From positions 1-16,446 of the forward strand of contig DOVL01000258.1 in NCBI GenBank assembly GCA_003520105.1: a stretch of DNA of 16,446 nt, read 5' to 3'. Source of the stretch: Lachnospiraceae bacterium. Lineage in GTDB: Bacteria > Bacillota > Clostridia > Lachnospirales > Lachnospiraceae. The notes under the pieces are model-generated. The model ran no database searches, was not told where the DNA came from, and worked only from the letters and a program-made list of their open reading frames with translations. A program made the translations under genes and the position numbers. Of this stretch, positions 10,401 through 16,446 are shown piece by piece (position 1 is the first letter of the stretch; each line of letters starts with the position of its first letter).

Positions 10401-11898
10401 ATTTACGGCTTCAAATATTACTCAATCGGATAATAAAATTACTATGTCAGGCGTAGTTATTCTGAACGACTGGCTTGGATTTAAGGATCCGGTAACGCTT
10501 AATGGAGATTTCAAAGGTACGGCTCATGTTGATTCAGGATCCGGATATAGCGTTGGAACGCAGGTTTCTGATTATAGTGTTGTTATGGACTTTGGAAGGA
10601 CATATATCAGATTTACCGATACATCCTTAAGCGGACTTTCGGGCTACTATGCAGGAATATCCTACGTTGCGAAGCTTCCTGCTTCCGGAAGAGTGACTCT
10701 GTATAATGATCAGACTGTATCCGGTTCTTCGGATGAATATCCGGTAGAGGCGATACCAACAAATAATTTTTACCTTTTGGATTTCTTGAAATGCCAGGCT
10801 ACCACATCCGGGCTTAAGATATATCCGGACAGAGCAGTTTTAAGCATAAATGAGTTTACATCAGCTTTTCCTTTCCAGGGTAAGGTTATGTCTGTTATGG
10901 ATATGGATAAGGTGTTCCATTATTCCCTCGAGGCAGATGCGTCCATGACCTTCAGTAAGGACAGGGTTGATTTTGCCGTTGAAGTTAATTTTGATAACAA
11001 TAAGTCGGACGTGATGACACCTTGCAAGCTGGGTAATTCGCATATGTATCTGAGCCCGGGAGAGAGCAAGCTTTCCATTGATACAAAGAAGGGTGAGGTT
11101 GATCTGAAGCTTACTGTAAACGTTGGCCTTCTGGCTGACGGAGTCGGATTCGAGGTTGCTCTTAAGGACTGGAAGCTTGACAAGATCATGCTTTTCTGTG
11201 ATAAGGAGATCAATACCTATATCGGAAACATTCCTGTAACAATCGATGACTTCCAGCTTGGACTCCAGGATATGAGTAAGATTGATTTTGCCGAAGGATG
11301 GACTTCGATCTTTAACACTGAGCTTGTCGGATCCTGTGATATTTCCATGCTGAAGATATCTGCCATATATCCGGGACTTAAAAAATATACCGGTGATGTC
11401 AGCTTACTCAAGCTGGATGATCTGACACTCGGACTCAGACTGAAGGAGTTCAGAATAAGGGCTGAAGCAACTGCAAAATTCTTGGAATTCGTTGAAATTG
11501 GTCACGCTAAACTTCAGCTTGGATGGGGACTTGAATATGACAATCCTCTCTTCATCGTTCAGGATGACCCGAACGGCTTTATCGGTGAGGCAACTGCAGG
11601 TATTAAGATTGATGAAGATAATTTCATGTTTGATATATCGGCACGCATTAATATTGCAATAACAGACCAGGCTATCGGGTTTTGGTTTGGCGGTGATTTC
11701 CATGTGAAGATCGGATGGTGGATATTTGTTGCCGAGGAAAGTGCCAGAGGAGATCTGTATTTTGGATTCTACAGACAGCAGAATGGTCAGATGACCTTTG
11801 CTGTGCTTGCTCACGGGCAGGGCTCCGGTGGTAAGAATGTCAACTTCCAGCTTGTCTGGGGCGAGAATGATAACGCACTTGCGTCGCATAAATATTAG
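7471..11898 (+). CDS. Membrane-anchored vWA-domain surface protein with TPR-like and IPT/TIG-like regions
   Basis: 1475 residues from the ATG at 7471, which has a GGGG/GGGGAG ribosome site directly before it; an in-frame TTG at 7456 is possible but has no site. Two transmembrane helices (about 3-22 and 30-50) flank a basic KKGRK loop, so both ends should be outside. Residues about 80-385 are helical and TPR-like, the clearest repeat at about 326-384. Residues 441-570 are a repetitive Asp/Asn-rich linker. The vWA domain (about 645-830) has a complete MIDAS: D653, S655, S657 (DDSGS), T720 (GGTD) and D749 (SDGQD), so it should bind a divalent metal and a protein or matrix ligand. An IPT/TIG-like beta domain follows (about 887-965). 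The last 500 residues are beta-rich and I do not recognise them. The gene begins 16 bases after its upstream neighbour ends and is surely co-transcribed. Likely role: surface adhesion or assembly partner of the upstream protein (inference). Confidence 0.92.
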   Translation: MIQIVIGMAVIWLLTVIAAVFHKKGRKIWIIEAVCMAVLTAFGLVCLFTGTRLVNTGNGTYYSRKDAAKTGTEDKAVVDDKGYLEIVKLLASVGDLSGAGRLLDEYAEYVDYNDEYLSVAAEIYSLNGETDRAEILNKVVGGSFAGSNGIGLKKDSVGAAVDAYVAVNSLIDMEKDDVYYSEEEIKEYYENIKEWRDEDYAYSELPTMRKARLSAELMLHNYDEIADRAKDDDADGEGLIIASQLLRSGMVEDRSIGGSVYSEDDVNRLKVLAFLSDELEDKDSFSPEEYEYLKGFGEDIFKAVNSSEELSGLIRSRLKETALSDSAAASKIYLELADIAYAEGNKDEAVDYLEKCLRSAAQSSDAEYAEIVNEINDILFRSGDPEERKHLADYVDRMERNRLPENIPDIDTNILDGVIDDDTDDDSDEHEYTTEAITSSTVDIWDNTTEESTNGFIDPNDIDNNNIGPTVNIWNNTTEESTSSFIDPNDIENNNNIGPTVDIWDNTTEENTSSFIDPNGFDNDPNDYSHDDYDNDYNNYDNDYNDYDNDYNNYDNDDDYSDDNNDGDDEQGASLSEDMVDTLNQMAGSVSIISINKDKFPKLTAVVSADEGLVKDADEFRNHMNLTDTDCELESFTVEKITYDTVNVILVCDDSGSMEGRPRDDLCAAVKAFVNNADADIKIGIVPFSSGVKESLVAPLGSKKDDLLKTADALSADGGTDIFEAVEYANTMFPDSGSKTLNIMILMSDGQDDMPGPDQLEALHETCVTRNISIYAVGLGSGVDMNLLEQYASYGNGSYFYVDSSDSIISFYNYIYSISQNRYLVSYEAMDTSRVDRYFEIAFDNSPVIYDHIDYSLFRNDTAGVTGSTGNIIIDNVIINGLKEKMIYPSQAPQYLTLQGKGFEQDAKMSIKLSSYDNYECTVEYIDSESARVTVPGKLPTGVYDVYVTYNGKRAVFGSGLIVAGGDTNVIRFGEYVFTASNITQSDNKITMSGVVILNDWLGFKDPVTLNGDFKGTAHVDSGSGYSVGTQVSDYSVVMDFGRTYIRFTDTSLSGLSGYYAGISYVAKLPASGRVTLYNDQTVSGSSDEYPVEAIPTNNFYLLDFLKCQATTSGLKIYPDRAVLSINEFTSAFPFQGKVMSVMDMDKVFHYSLEADASMTFSKDRVDFAVEVNFDNNKSDVMTPCKLGNSHMYLSPGESKLSIDTKKGEVDLKLTVNVGLLADGVGFEVALKDWKLDKIMLFCDKEINTYIGNIPVTIDDFQLGLQDMSKIDFAEGWTSIFNTELVGSCDISMLKISAIYPGLKKYTGDVSLLKLDDLTLGLRLKEFRIRAEATAKFLEFVEIGHAKLQLGWGLEYDNPLFIVQDDPNGFIGEATAGIKIDEDNFMFDISARINIAITDQAIGFWFGGDFHVKIGWWIFVAEESARGDLYFGFYRQQNGQMTFAVLAHGQGSGGKNVNFQLVWGENDNALASHKY
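8791..9045 (+). repeat. Three 29-30-residue tandem repeats in the linker of the vWA protein
   Basis: Units start at 8791, 8878 and 8968 (87 and 90 bases, then a partial third). Each encodes a version of T-V-[DN]-I-W-[DN]-N-T-T-E-E-[SN]-T followed by F-I-D-P-N. The first two units end in N-N-I-G-P. The DNA copies differ at a modest number of sites, so the duplication looks fairly recent compared with the modules in the upstream gene. The Thr/Asn/Glu content suggests an extended, possibly glycosylated spacer (inference). Confidence 0.9.
9046..9180 (+). repeat. Low-complexity Asp/Asn/Tyr-rich coding repeat
   Basis: The encoded stretch is almost wholly D, N and Y in patterns such as YDNDYN and YDNDYND, followed by a D/N run ending GDDEQ. 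The underlying DNA is a degenerate short-period repeat of gay, aay and tay codons. It joins the 30-residue repeats to the vWA domain. Its strong acidity could bind calcium or serve as a flexible spacer. No canonical EF-hand or DxDxDG dockerin-type motif is present. Confidence 0.85.
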
Positions 11899-11901
11899 TG
11901 T

Positions 11902-11908
11902 AAAGGGG
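11902..11908 (+). promoter_or_regulatory. Ribosome binding site of the third operon gene
   Basis: AAAGGGG lies 9 bases before the ATG at 11918, within the 19-base gap after the vWA gene. It fixes the start and leaves no room for a separate promoter, supporting one transcript. Confidence 0.7.
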
Positions 11909-11917
11909 TAACAGAAG

Positions 11918-13858
11918 ATGTTGAATAAAAAAGATTATATTATAAACCCTGTATTGGCAGCTTTTATTTCTGCGATGATGGTATGTATTTTCTTATTCAA
12001 TGGTCTGAGGGTTTCTGCTGCAACGGGACCTCTCGTAACACTTGAGCGTTCCATGGATATAACCATTATAGTTGGTTATGATACCGAGAAGCCGGCAGTT
12101 GCTTTCATCGCACCGAATAACAAGAGATATGAGAAGCCGGAGGATTTTGACCAGATCCTTGAAGGAGATAAGACTACTTATTACTGTATTTCCGGGGCAT
12201 CTTCAGGTGACTGGACGGTTGAATATGAGAAAGGCAAGAATCAGGAGATAACCATAGATGTAGTTCCGTGGCATAAGAATATTTCCGTTGATTCCTTCAG
12301 TTTCACTACGGAGCAGAAGGATGACAAGCCACTTCCTTATATTAACGGCAAACTGAATGTCACTTACGGTAATGGCGGATATAATTATATTCTCAGTGCA
12401 GTTATCCCGGATGCGGATGGAAATATTACTAACAGCATCAAGCTTTGTGACGGTCGTGGAAGAAGCGGAGATGAGTGCGATTTTTCAACCTATACAGATA
12501 TACTTCCGGATGGAGAGTATAGGCTTCAGGTTGAGGTTTATGCAGAGGACAACACCGGAGTCGAGGTGCGTGATCACCTGCTTGCGGACGGTGTGCTTAA
12601 GATAAGCGGAAATACATCTGCCGGTGCTGATGAGTGTCTGTCGGTGTTCTGCAATATCTCGGACGGAACTATAGATATCGCTTTTGATGCTTCTTCGCAG
12701 GAGATACGTGCCGATGAATACGCCTTGATCGTTGTTCAGGGCGCTGATGGTGAGAAACTGTCCGAACAGCTTTTCAATGAAGAGAGCTTTACGGATCATT
12801 TGATATTTGATCCTGCAGCGGGCGACATAACTGTTCAGATAAATACAAAGGATCGTGACAAGGGCTACATCAGCTGGGTCAAGACCTTCAAGCCGGCTTT
12901 TCCGCTCAGCCTTGAGATTGAGACTCCGGAAGTCACAAAGGATCAGGTTGCAGTTATCAGATTTGATGCGGGGAGTGAGACATATCAGGGAAGGATCACG
13001 GTTGGTGATAAGACCAATGAACTTCTCTTCAGTGGAAGCAGTGCAGCTCAGGTCAGCCTTGAAACGATGGAAAGTAACGAACTCACTGTAGAGATATTTG
13101 ATGAAAATATAACCTATTCCGAGTCAAAGCTGATATCTGTGGATATGATGCCTCCATATATTGATATTTATGGCGCATCTGAAGATATGGTTACATCTGA
13201 GGATAAAGTGACCTTTGCGGGCAAGACCGATGCGTCAGCTATCACTTGTAATGGTGAAACAGTGCAGTGTGATGCCGGCGGGGCCTTCAGCTTTACGGCT
13301 GATATGGATGAGGATGAGAAAAACTTCAGCTTTGAGGCGACAGATGCAGCAGGAAACGTGACCGTAAGAAATATTCATATCACAAGAAGTGATGCTGTGA
13401 TCGACGAGAAAACAGGCGAAGCGAAGGAGAAGAAGGGTGTGATGCCACTCATCATTACTATGGCCATCTCACTTTTTCTGGCGCTGTTTACGGCCGGTCT
13501 CTCATTCATGATAATAAAGAAGAATGAGAAGAAGGGAAGGGCTGTTAAGACAGTTCCGACGGTGCTTTTCTCCTTTGTGGCGTCACTGATATGCTGCTTT
13601 ACAGGAGTTGGAATATGGCAGCTGATCATGCATTTCAGAGCGGGCAAGAAGCTTTCGGGAAGCAGCCTTGTGGATCTTCTGAAAAATACGCCTCTGTCAA
13701 ATGTTGCGGATAAGATTGATGAAAAGAAGGAATACTTGTGCAGCTCAATCATATCCTTTGGAATCGCGGCAGGGCTGGCGGTTGTACTTATTGCTGCTAC
13801 GGTTATAAATAGGAAGATGAAGAAGCCGGATAATAATACGACGACTGAATCAAATTAA
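11918..13858 (+). CDS. Exported protein with Ig-like domains and three C-terminal transmembrane helices
   Basis: 646 residues with a typical signal peptide: KK near the N-terminus, a hydrophobic core, and a V-S-A cleavage site with processing after about residue 34. Residues 35-490 form a beta-rich ectodomain. The first part has a strand pattern of the kind seen in accessory domains of vWA proteins (YYCISGASSGDWTVEYEKG). The last ectodomain (about 412-492) looks like a bacterial Ig-like fold with the signature D-A-A-G-N-V. Three hydrophobic helices follow (about 510-533, 547-570 and 609-632), then a short basic and Asn/Thr-rich tail. It is the last gene of the operon and meets the opposing LTA synthase gene 33 bases later. 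I do not recognise the protein. From context it could be a membrane-embedded partner, ligand or anchor for the two large surface proteins upstream. No catalytic motif is visible. Confidence 0.9.
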   Translation: MLNKKDYIINPVLAAFISAMMVCIFLFNGLRVSAATGPLVTLERSMDITIIVGYDTEKPAVAFIAPNNKRYEKPEDFDQILEGDKTTYYCISGASSGDWTVEYEKGKNQEITIDVVPWHKNISVDSFSFTTEQKDDKPLPYINGKLNVTYGNGGYNYILSAVIPDADGNITNSIKLCDGRGRSGDECDFSTYTDILPDGEYRLQVEVYAEDNTGVEVRDHLLADGVLKISGNTSAGADECLSVFCNISDGTIDIAFDASSQEIRADEYALIVVQGADGEKLSEQLFNEESFTDHLIFDPAAGDITVQINTKDRDKGYISWVKTFKPAFPLSLEIETPEVTKDQVAVIRFDAGSETYQGRITVGDKTNELLFSGSSAAQVSLETMESNELTVEIFDENITYSESKLISVDMMPPYIDIYGASEDMVTSEDKVTFAGKTDASAITCNGETVQCDAGGAFSFTADMDEDEKNFSFEATDAAGNVTVRNIHITRSDAVIDEKTGEAKEKKGVMPLIITMAISLFLALFTAGLSFMIIKKNEKKGRAVKTVPTVLFSFVASLICCFTGVGIWQLIMHFRAGKKLSGSSLVDLLKNTPLSNVADKIDEKKEYLCSSIISFGIAAGLAVVLIAATVINRKMKKPDNNTTTESN

Positions 13859-13891
13859 AAAGCTTATTTACAGTTGAATTGATTATAAATA

Positions 13892-16000
13892 TTATCTGTC
13901 CTGATTAATGTTAAGCATATTATTTTTAAAGGTTTGTTCATGTTCGGGATCTGAGAAGTATTCGCCTTCAAATATCTGATCGCAGTATTCCAGTTTATCC
14001 ACGAGTGTACTGCCTCTTTCACGGAAATCTGCCCAGTCACTGTCGGTTACGGAAGATTTCTTGTAGAGCGGGCTTGAAAGGCTCTTGGCAACTATGCCGT
14101 CATCCACGAAGAAGCTGTAAGCTCTGGAATAGATAACTGATTCTTCGTCACTGAAAACCGAATGACCGTAATACATGTTGCTGTAGTATCTGATGCCCAG
14201 AAGATCCAGGATCGTCGGGGCGATATCTGCCGTACAGGTGAATTTGTCAATTACCTGATGGCCTATATTTTCATCGTAGATCATAAGCGGAACAAGGTAC
14301 AGATCACTGTAGTCCATCTTGGTATCGTAATCGTAAATATCTTTAACGTAATTGCTGAGCTGCTGATAGTAGCAGTTGTGATCACCGAAGAGGATGATCG
14401 TTGTGTGATCGAGCAGTCCTTTATCTCTGAGGTCATCCATCATGACGCCCAGAGCCTTGTCAAATTCCATTACCGTAGAGAGATAATTGATCAGAAGCGC
14501 TTCCTCATCTGAACCGGTACGATCGGTATAGATGGAGAGGAGCTTCTCCTTATGGTCTTCAAGGTTATTTCTGTCATAGAACATTCCGTGCATGGTGATC
14601 GAAGTGATGTAGGTGAAGAATGGCTTATCGGTTGGGAACATCATATCCTTGCAGAGCTCGATCATCTCTGAATCAAGGTTTCGCTCGCCCTCATTCATAT
14701 AGTCATGCATGATCTCTTTATCGGTAATGCCGTCAGCAATAAGCTGGTCCGATATATCATACATTTCCTCGGCACTATAGAAGTGTGTGAAGCCATAGGT
14801 CTCATGAACTGTAGATCTGTTATAGAAGTTCTTGCGGCCGTTATGATAGGAATTGATAACGTATCCGTCATTGTAGAGTGTGCGAAGTATATTCGGTATC
14901 GTCTGAGGTATTTCCTCTTCGTAATAATCGTAATTTATATAGCCACGTGTCGGATAACTGCCGAGTATACTCAGGGTTTCGGAAATATCAGTTTTCTCCT
15001 TTGAATGGAAATCCGACATAACCACGCTGTCATTATAAAATGCAGTAAGGTTCGGGAAGAGCTCGGCGTACTGTTCATCCGTAAGAGGAAGAGCGTTCGG
15101 TAAAATGTCATTTTTCAACATACCAAACCATTCGAGGGACTCAACCAGAACGACAACAACGTTATTTCCCTTTGAGATTCCGAAGTTCTCGGTAGGTTTG
15201 GAAACCTCTGAGTAGATGAAATCTTCGACCTTGCCGTCTTCCATGACCTGCTTGTCGTTGAAGATCAGGCCGCCGGCAAATTCATTTATCAGATTTCCGT
15301 TAATACCGTATGCACTGTAAACGGACTTATCGGTTGAATATCTGAGATTGTCGTAGAAGCTGCTGCGATTTTTGTTGGTCTGATATATAGCTGTGGCATT
15401 CATACAGATTCCGGCAATTGCGATAACTGCACCTGCGATGATGCGGTTTCTGTTTTCTTTTCCGGCGCTTTTGCTCTTTTTCTCTGTATCAGGGGTCGAG
15501 ATGCCCTGTTGATCTTTTTTTCTCTTCGTATCGTTGACAGCCTTGGTCGATGTAATCTCGGCATGTGCTCTTGCATCCAGCTGTCTTCTGCGCCTTCTGA
15601 GCGTAACAACCGCAAATATCATACAGAAGAAAAAGGCTGTATAGAAGGTGACGAAGTCCATAGGTATATTTTCAAGGATACCGAAGGCGTCGTTTCGGAG
15701 GTTCAGCATTCCGAAGTCAAAATACTGGCCTGCCATGTCATAGAGAACCGCCATGATCATACAGAAAACGGACTGAAGGATCAGGAAGATCAGACCGATG
15801 ATCAGTCTGGCCTGCTCACTTTTGATCATTACCATGATACCGCTGACTGTGATCAGAGCACCCAGCCCAATCCATGGATGGCTGATGAACGGATTTTTTT
15901 CTATGGAATAGACCGCGATCATCTCGATAAGGATCGAGAAGACGAAGAAAAGTATGACCGTAAGGTTTTTGTGGATGATTGTGCTGAGTTTCTTAGTCAT
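13892..16000 (-). CDS. LtaS-like lipoteichoic acid synthase / phosphoglycerol transferase
   Basis: 702 residues. Five transmembrane helices (about 13-32, 42-60, 64-88, 117-135 and 187-204) precede an extracellular sulfatase-fold domain (about 270-640). By alignment in mind with staphylococcal LtaS the active site is intact: metal ligand E287 (VVVVLVESLEW), nucleophile T337 (FHSKEKTDISETL), D540-H541 (LFGDHN), and substrate residues R395 (FYNRS) and H471 (ITMHGMF). The ADIAPTILDLLGI segment is also typical of the family. Known role: transferring glycerol phosphate from phosphatidylglycerol to build polyglycerolphosphate chains. Two differences from LtaS stand out: an unusually long Lys/Arg-rich cytoplasmic loop between helices 4 and 5 (about 135-186), and Tyr (393) where staphylococcal LtaS has Trp beside the catalytic Arg. 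The ATG at 16000 has an AAAGGAAAG ribosome site about 10 bases upstream. It could be a related paralogue rather than the main LTA synthase. Confidence 0.9.
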   Translation of the reverse strand: MTKKLSTIIHKNLTVILFFVFSILIEMIAVYSIEKNPFISHPWIGLGALITVSGIMVMIKSEQARLIIGLIFLILQSVFCMIMAVLYDMAGQYFDFGMLNLRNDAFGILENIPMDFVTFYTAFFFCMIFAVVTLRRRRRQLDARAHAEITSTKAVNDTKRKKDQQGISTPDTEKKSKSAGKENRNRIIAGAVIAIAGICMNATAIYQTNKNRSSFYDNLRYSTDKSVYSAYGINGNLINEFAGGLIFNDKQVMEDGKVEDFIYSEVSKPTENFGISKGNNVVVVLVESLEWFGMLKNDILPNALPLTDEQYAELFPNLTAFYNDSVVMSDFHSKEKTDISETLSILGSYPTRGYINYDYYEEEIPQTIPNILRTLYNDGYVINSYHNGRKNFYNRSTVHETYGFTHFYSAEEMYDISDQLIADGITDKEIMHDYMNEGERNLDSEMIELCKDMMFPTDKPFFTYITSITMHGMFYDRNNLEDHKEKLLSIYTDRTGSDEEALLINYLSTVMEFDKALGVMMDDLRDKGLLDHTTIILFGDHNCYYQQLSNYVKDIYDYDTKMDYSDLYLVPLMIYDENIGHQVIDKFTCTADIAPTILDLLGIRYYSNMYYGHSVFSDEESVIYSRAYSFFVDDGIVAKSLSSPLYKKSSVTDSDWADFRERGSTLVDKLEYCDQIFEGEYFSDPEHEQTFKNNMLNINQDR

Positions 16001-16101
16001 GGTATATGTGCTTTCCTTTATGATAATCGATTGTATTTCGATATTTATCGTGCTGTTAAGCGACCGGTGTTATACTGATGTATTCGTTTTGATCTTGATG
16101 A
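16001..16101 (-). other. Intergenic region before the LTA synthase gene
   Basis: About 100 bases separate the upstream gene's stop from the LTA synthase start. On the minus strand there is a possible -10 box, TATAAC (16069-16074), but no good -35 at 16-18 bases. Two overlapping short inverted repeats, ATCGA-N7-TCGAT (16026-16042) and CGATA-TT-TATCG (16039-16050), could be an operator but are short and AT-rich. A promoter here is plausible, not shown. Confidence 0.25.
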
Positions 16102-16446
16102 TCATAACAGGTATATAAGTAATGACATGGTATATGTTTTCCAGTAATTCTTCCTCATGAGAAGGAAGAGTGCGGCGAAGCTTATGTAGAAGATGCAGTA
16201 GATCACAACAAGCTTTTCACTAAAGTTAAGTATGTCAAATACTCCGAATGCCAGAACGAGGATGAAATATATTACGTAGCGCAATATGCTTTTTCCGAGA
16301 GCATCCGATTCTCCGGTTTTATCTGAATTCGATCTGTCGGTTTTGTCCGAACCGGTTTTGTCTGTTCCGGATGTATTTGCAACTGCGGCGGTTTTGTCCG
16401 AACCGGTTTTGTCTGTTCCGGATGTATTTGCAACTGCGGCGGTTTT
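16102..16446 (-). CDS. Small two-helix membrane protein with repetitive linker, 5' end off the window
   Basis: The frame is open from the stop at 16102 to the right edge, so at least 114 residues are visible and the start lies outside. Reading inwards from the edge, a low-complexity linker of K, T, D, S, G, A and N comes first. It is made of two copies of KTAAVANTSGTDKTGSD followed by degenerate DKT/SDKT motifs. Two hydrophobic helices follow (RYVIYFILVLAFGVFDIL and LVVIYCIFYISFAALFLLM), then a short tail. A TTG at 16284 could be taken as a start, but it has no ribosome site and the upstream frame is continuous. The product is not recognisable. It lies 101 bases upstream of the LTA synthase on the same strand, so a shared transcript or envelope function is possible. 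Confidence 0.7.
   Translation of the reverse strand, partial: KTAAVANTSGTDKTGSDKTAAVANTSGTDKTGSDKTDRSNSDKTGESDALGKSILRYVIYFILVLAFGVFDILNFSEKLVVIYCIFYISFAALFLLMRKNYWKTYTMSLLIYLL
16339..16446 (-). repeat. Perfect 51-base coding tandem repeat, running off the window
   Basis: Bases 16339-16389 are repeated exactly as 16390-16440, and 16441-16446 begin a third copy. The period is in frame (17 codons), so copy-number change would lengthen or shorten the linker without a frameshift. Each unit contains an AACCGGTT palindrome and an internal near-repeat of 15 bases. A degenerate flank extends to about 16310. Copy number beyond the edge cannot be seen. Confidence 0.95.

Noticed and set aside
11404..11889. 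161-codon open frame on the minus strand
   Set aside because: Antisense to the C-terminus of the vWA protein, with no family resemblance or ribosome site.
13847..13891. Possible bidirectional terminator between the convergent genes
   Set aside because: Only a weak AT-only inverted match (AATCAA ... TTGATT) with a long loop is present, with no GC-rich stem or T-run.
15509..16078. 189-codon open frame on the plus strand
   Set aside because: It is antisense to the membrane-spanning part of the LTA synthase, whose motifs are clear. Its composition (many His, Asp, Glu) is that of a reverse reading of transmembrane codons.
16339..16446. CRISPR array
   Set aside because: The repeat is directly tandem with no unique spacers and is in frame with a membrane-protein gene.

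Overview
The window looks like chromosome from a low-to-mid GC Gram-positive anaerobe of the class Clostridia, most likely a Lachnospiraceae member (Butyrivibrio/Roseburia type). This rests on the protein families: a giant fibro-slime plus Cna-B/SpaA-like surface protein with a C-terminal membrane anchor, a vWA surface protein, and an LtaS-type lipoteichoic acid synthase. There is no rRNA or other phylogenetic marker, so the assignment is inference.

Bases 1-13858 (+ strand) hold three genes 16-19 bases apart, evidently one operon whose start lies off the left edge. (i) A surface protein of at least 2483 residues, cut at its N-terminus: an Ig-like region, four tandem ~160-residue modules, a further similar region, a fibro-slime domain, six consecutive Cna-B/SpaA-like domains each showing a Lys/Glu/Asn isopeptide pattern, and a C-terminal transmembrane anchor. 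(ii) A 1475-residue membrane protein: N-terminal transmembrane hairpin, helical TPR-like region, repeat-rich Asp/Asn/Tyr linker, vWA domain with a complete MIDAS, an IPT/TIG-like domain, and about 500 residues of unassigned beta-rich sequence. (iii) A 646-residue protein with a signal peptide, beta-sandwich-like ectodomain and three C-terminal transmembrane helices. All three appear to expose almost all their mass outside the cell and probably work together in adhesion or surface assembly. No sortase is visible.

Bases 13892-16446 (- strand) are convergent with the operon. A 702-residue LtaS-like polyglycerolphosphate transferase is preceded by the 3' part of a gene for a small two-helix membrane protein. 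The visible N-terminal part of that protein is a Lys/Asp/Thr/Ser-rich linker encoded by a perfect 51-base tandem repeat that runs off the right edge.

I see no tRNA, rRNA, CRISPR, insertion sequence, phage gene or convincing rho-independent terminator. Coding density is very high; the longest gap is about 100 bases.
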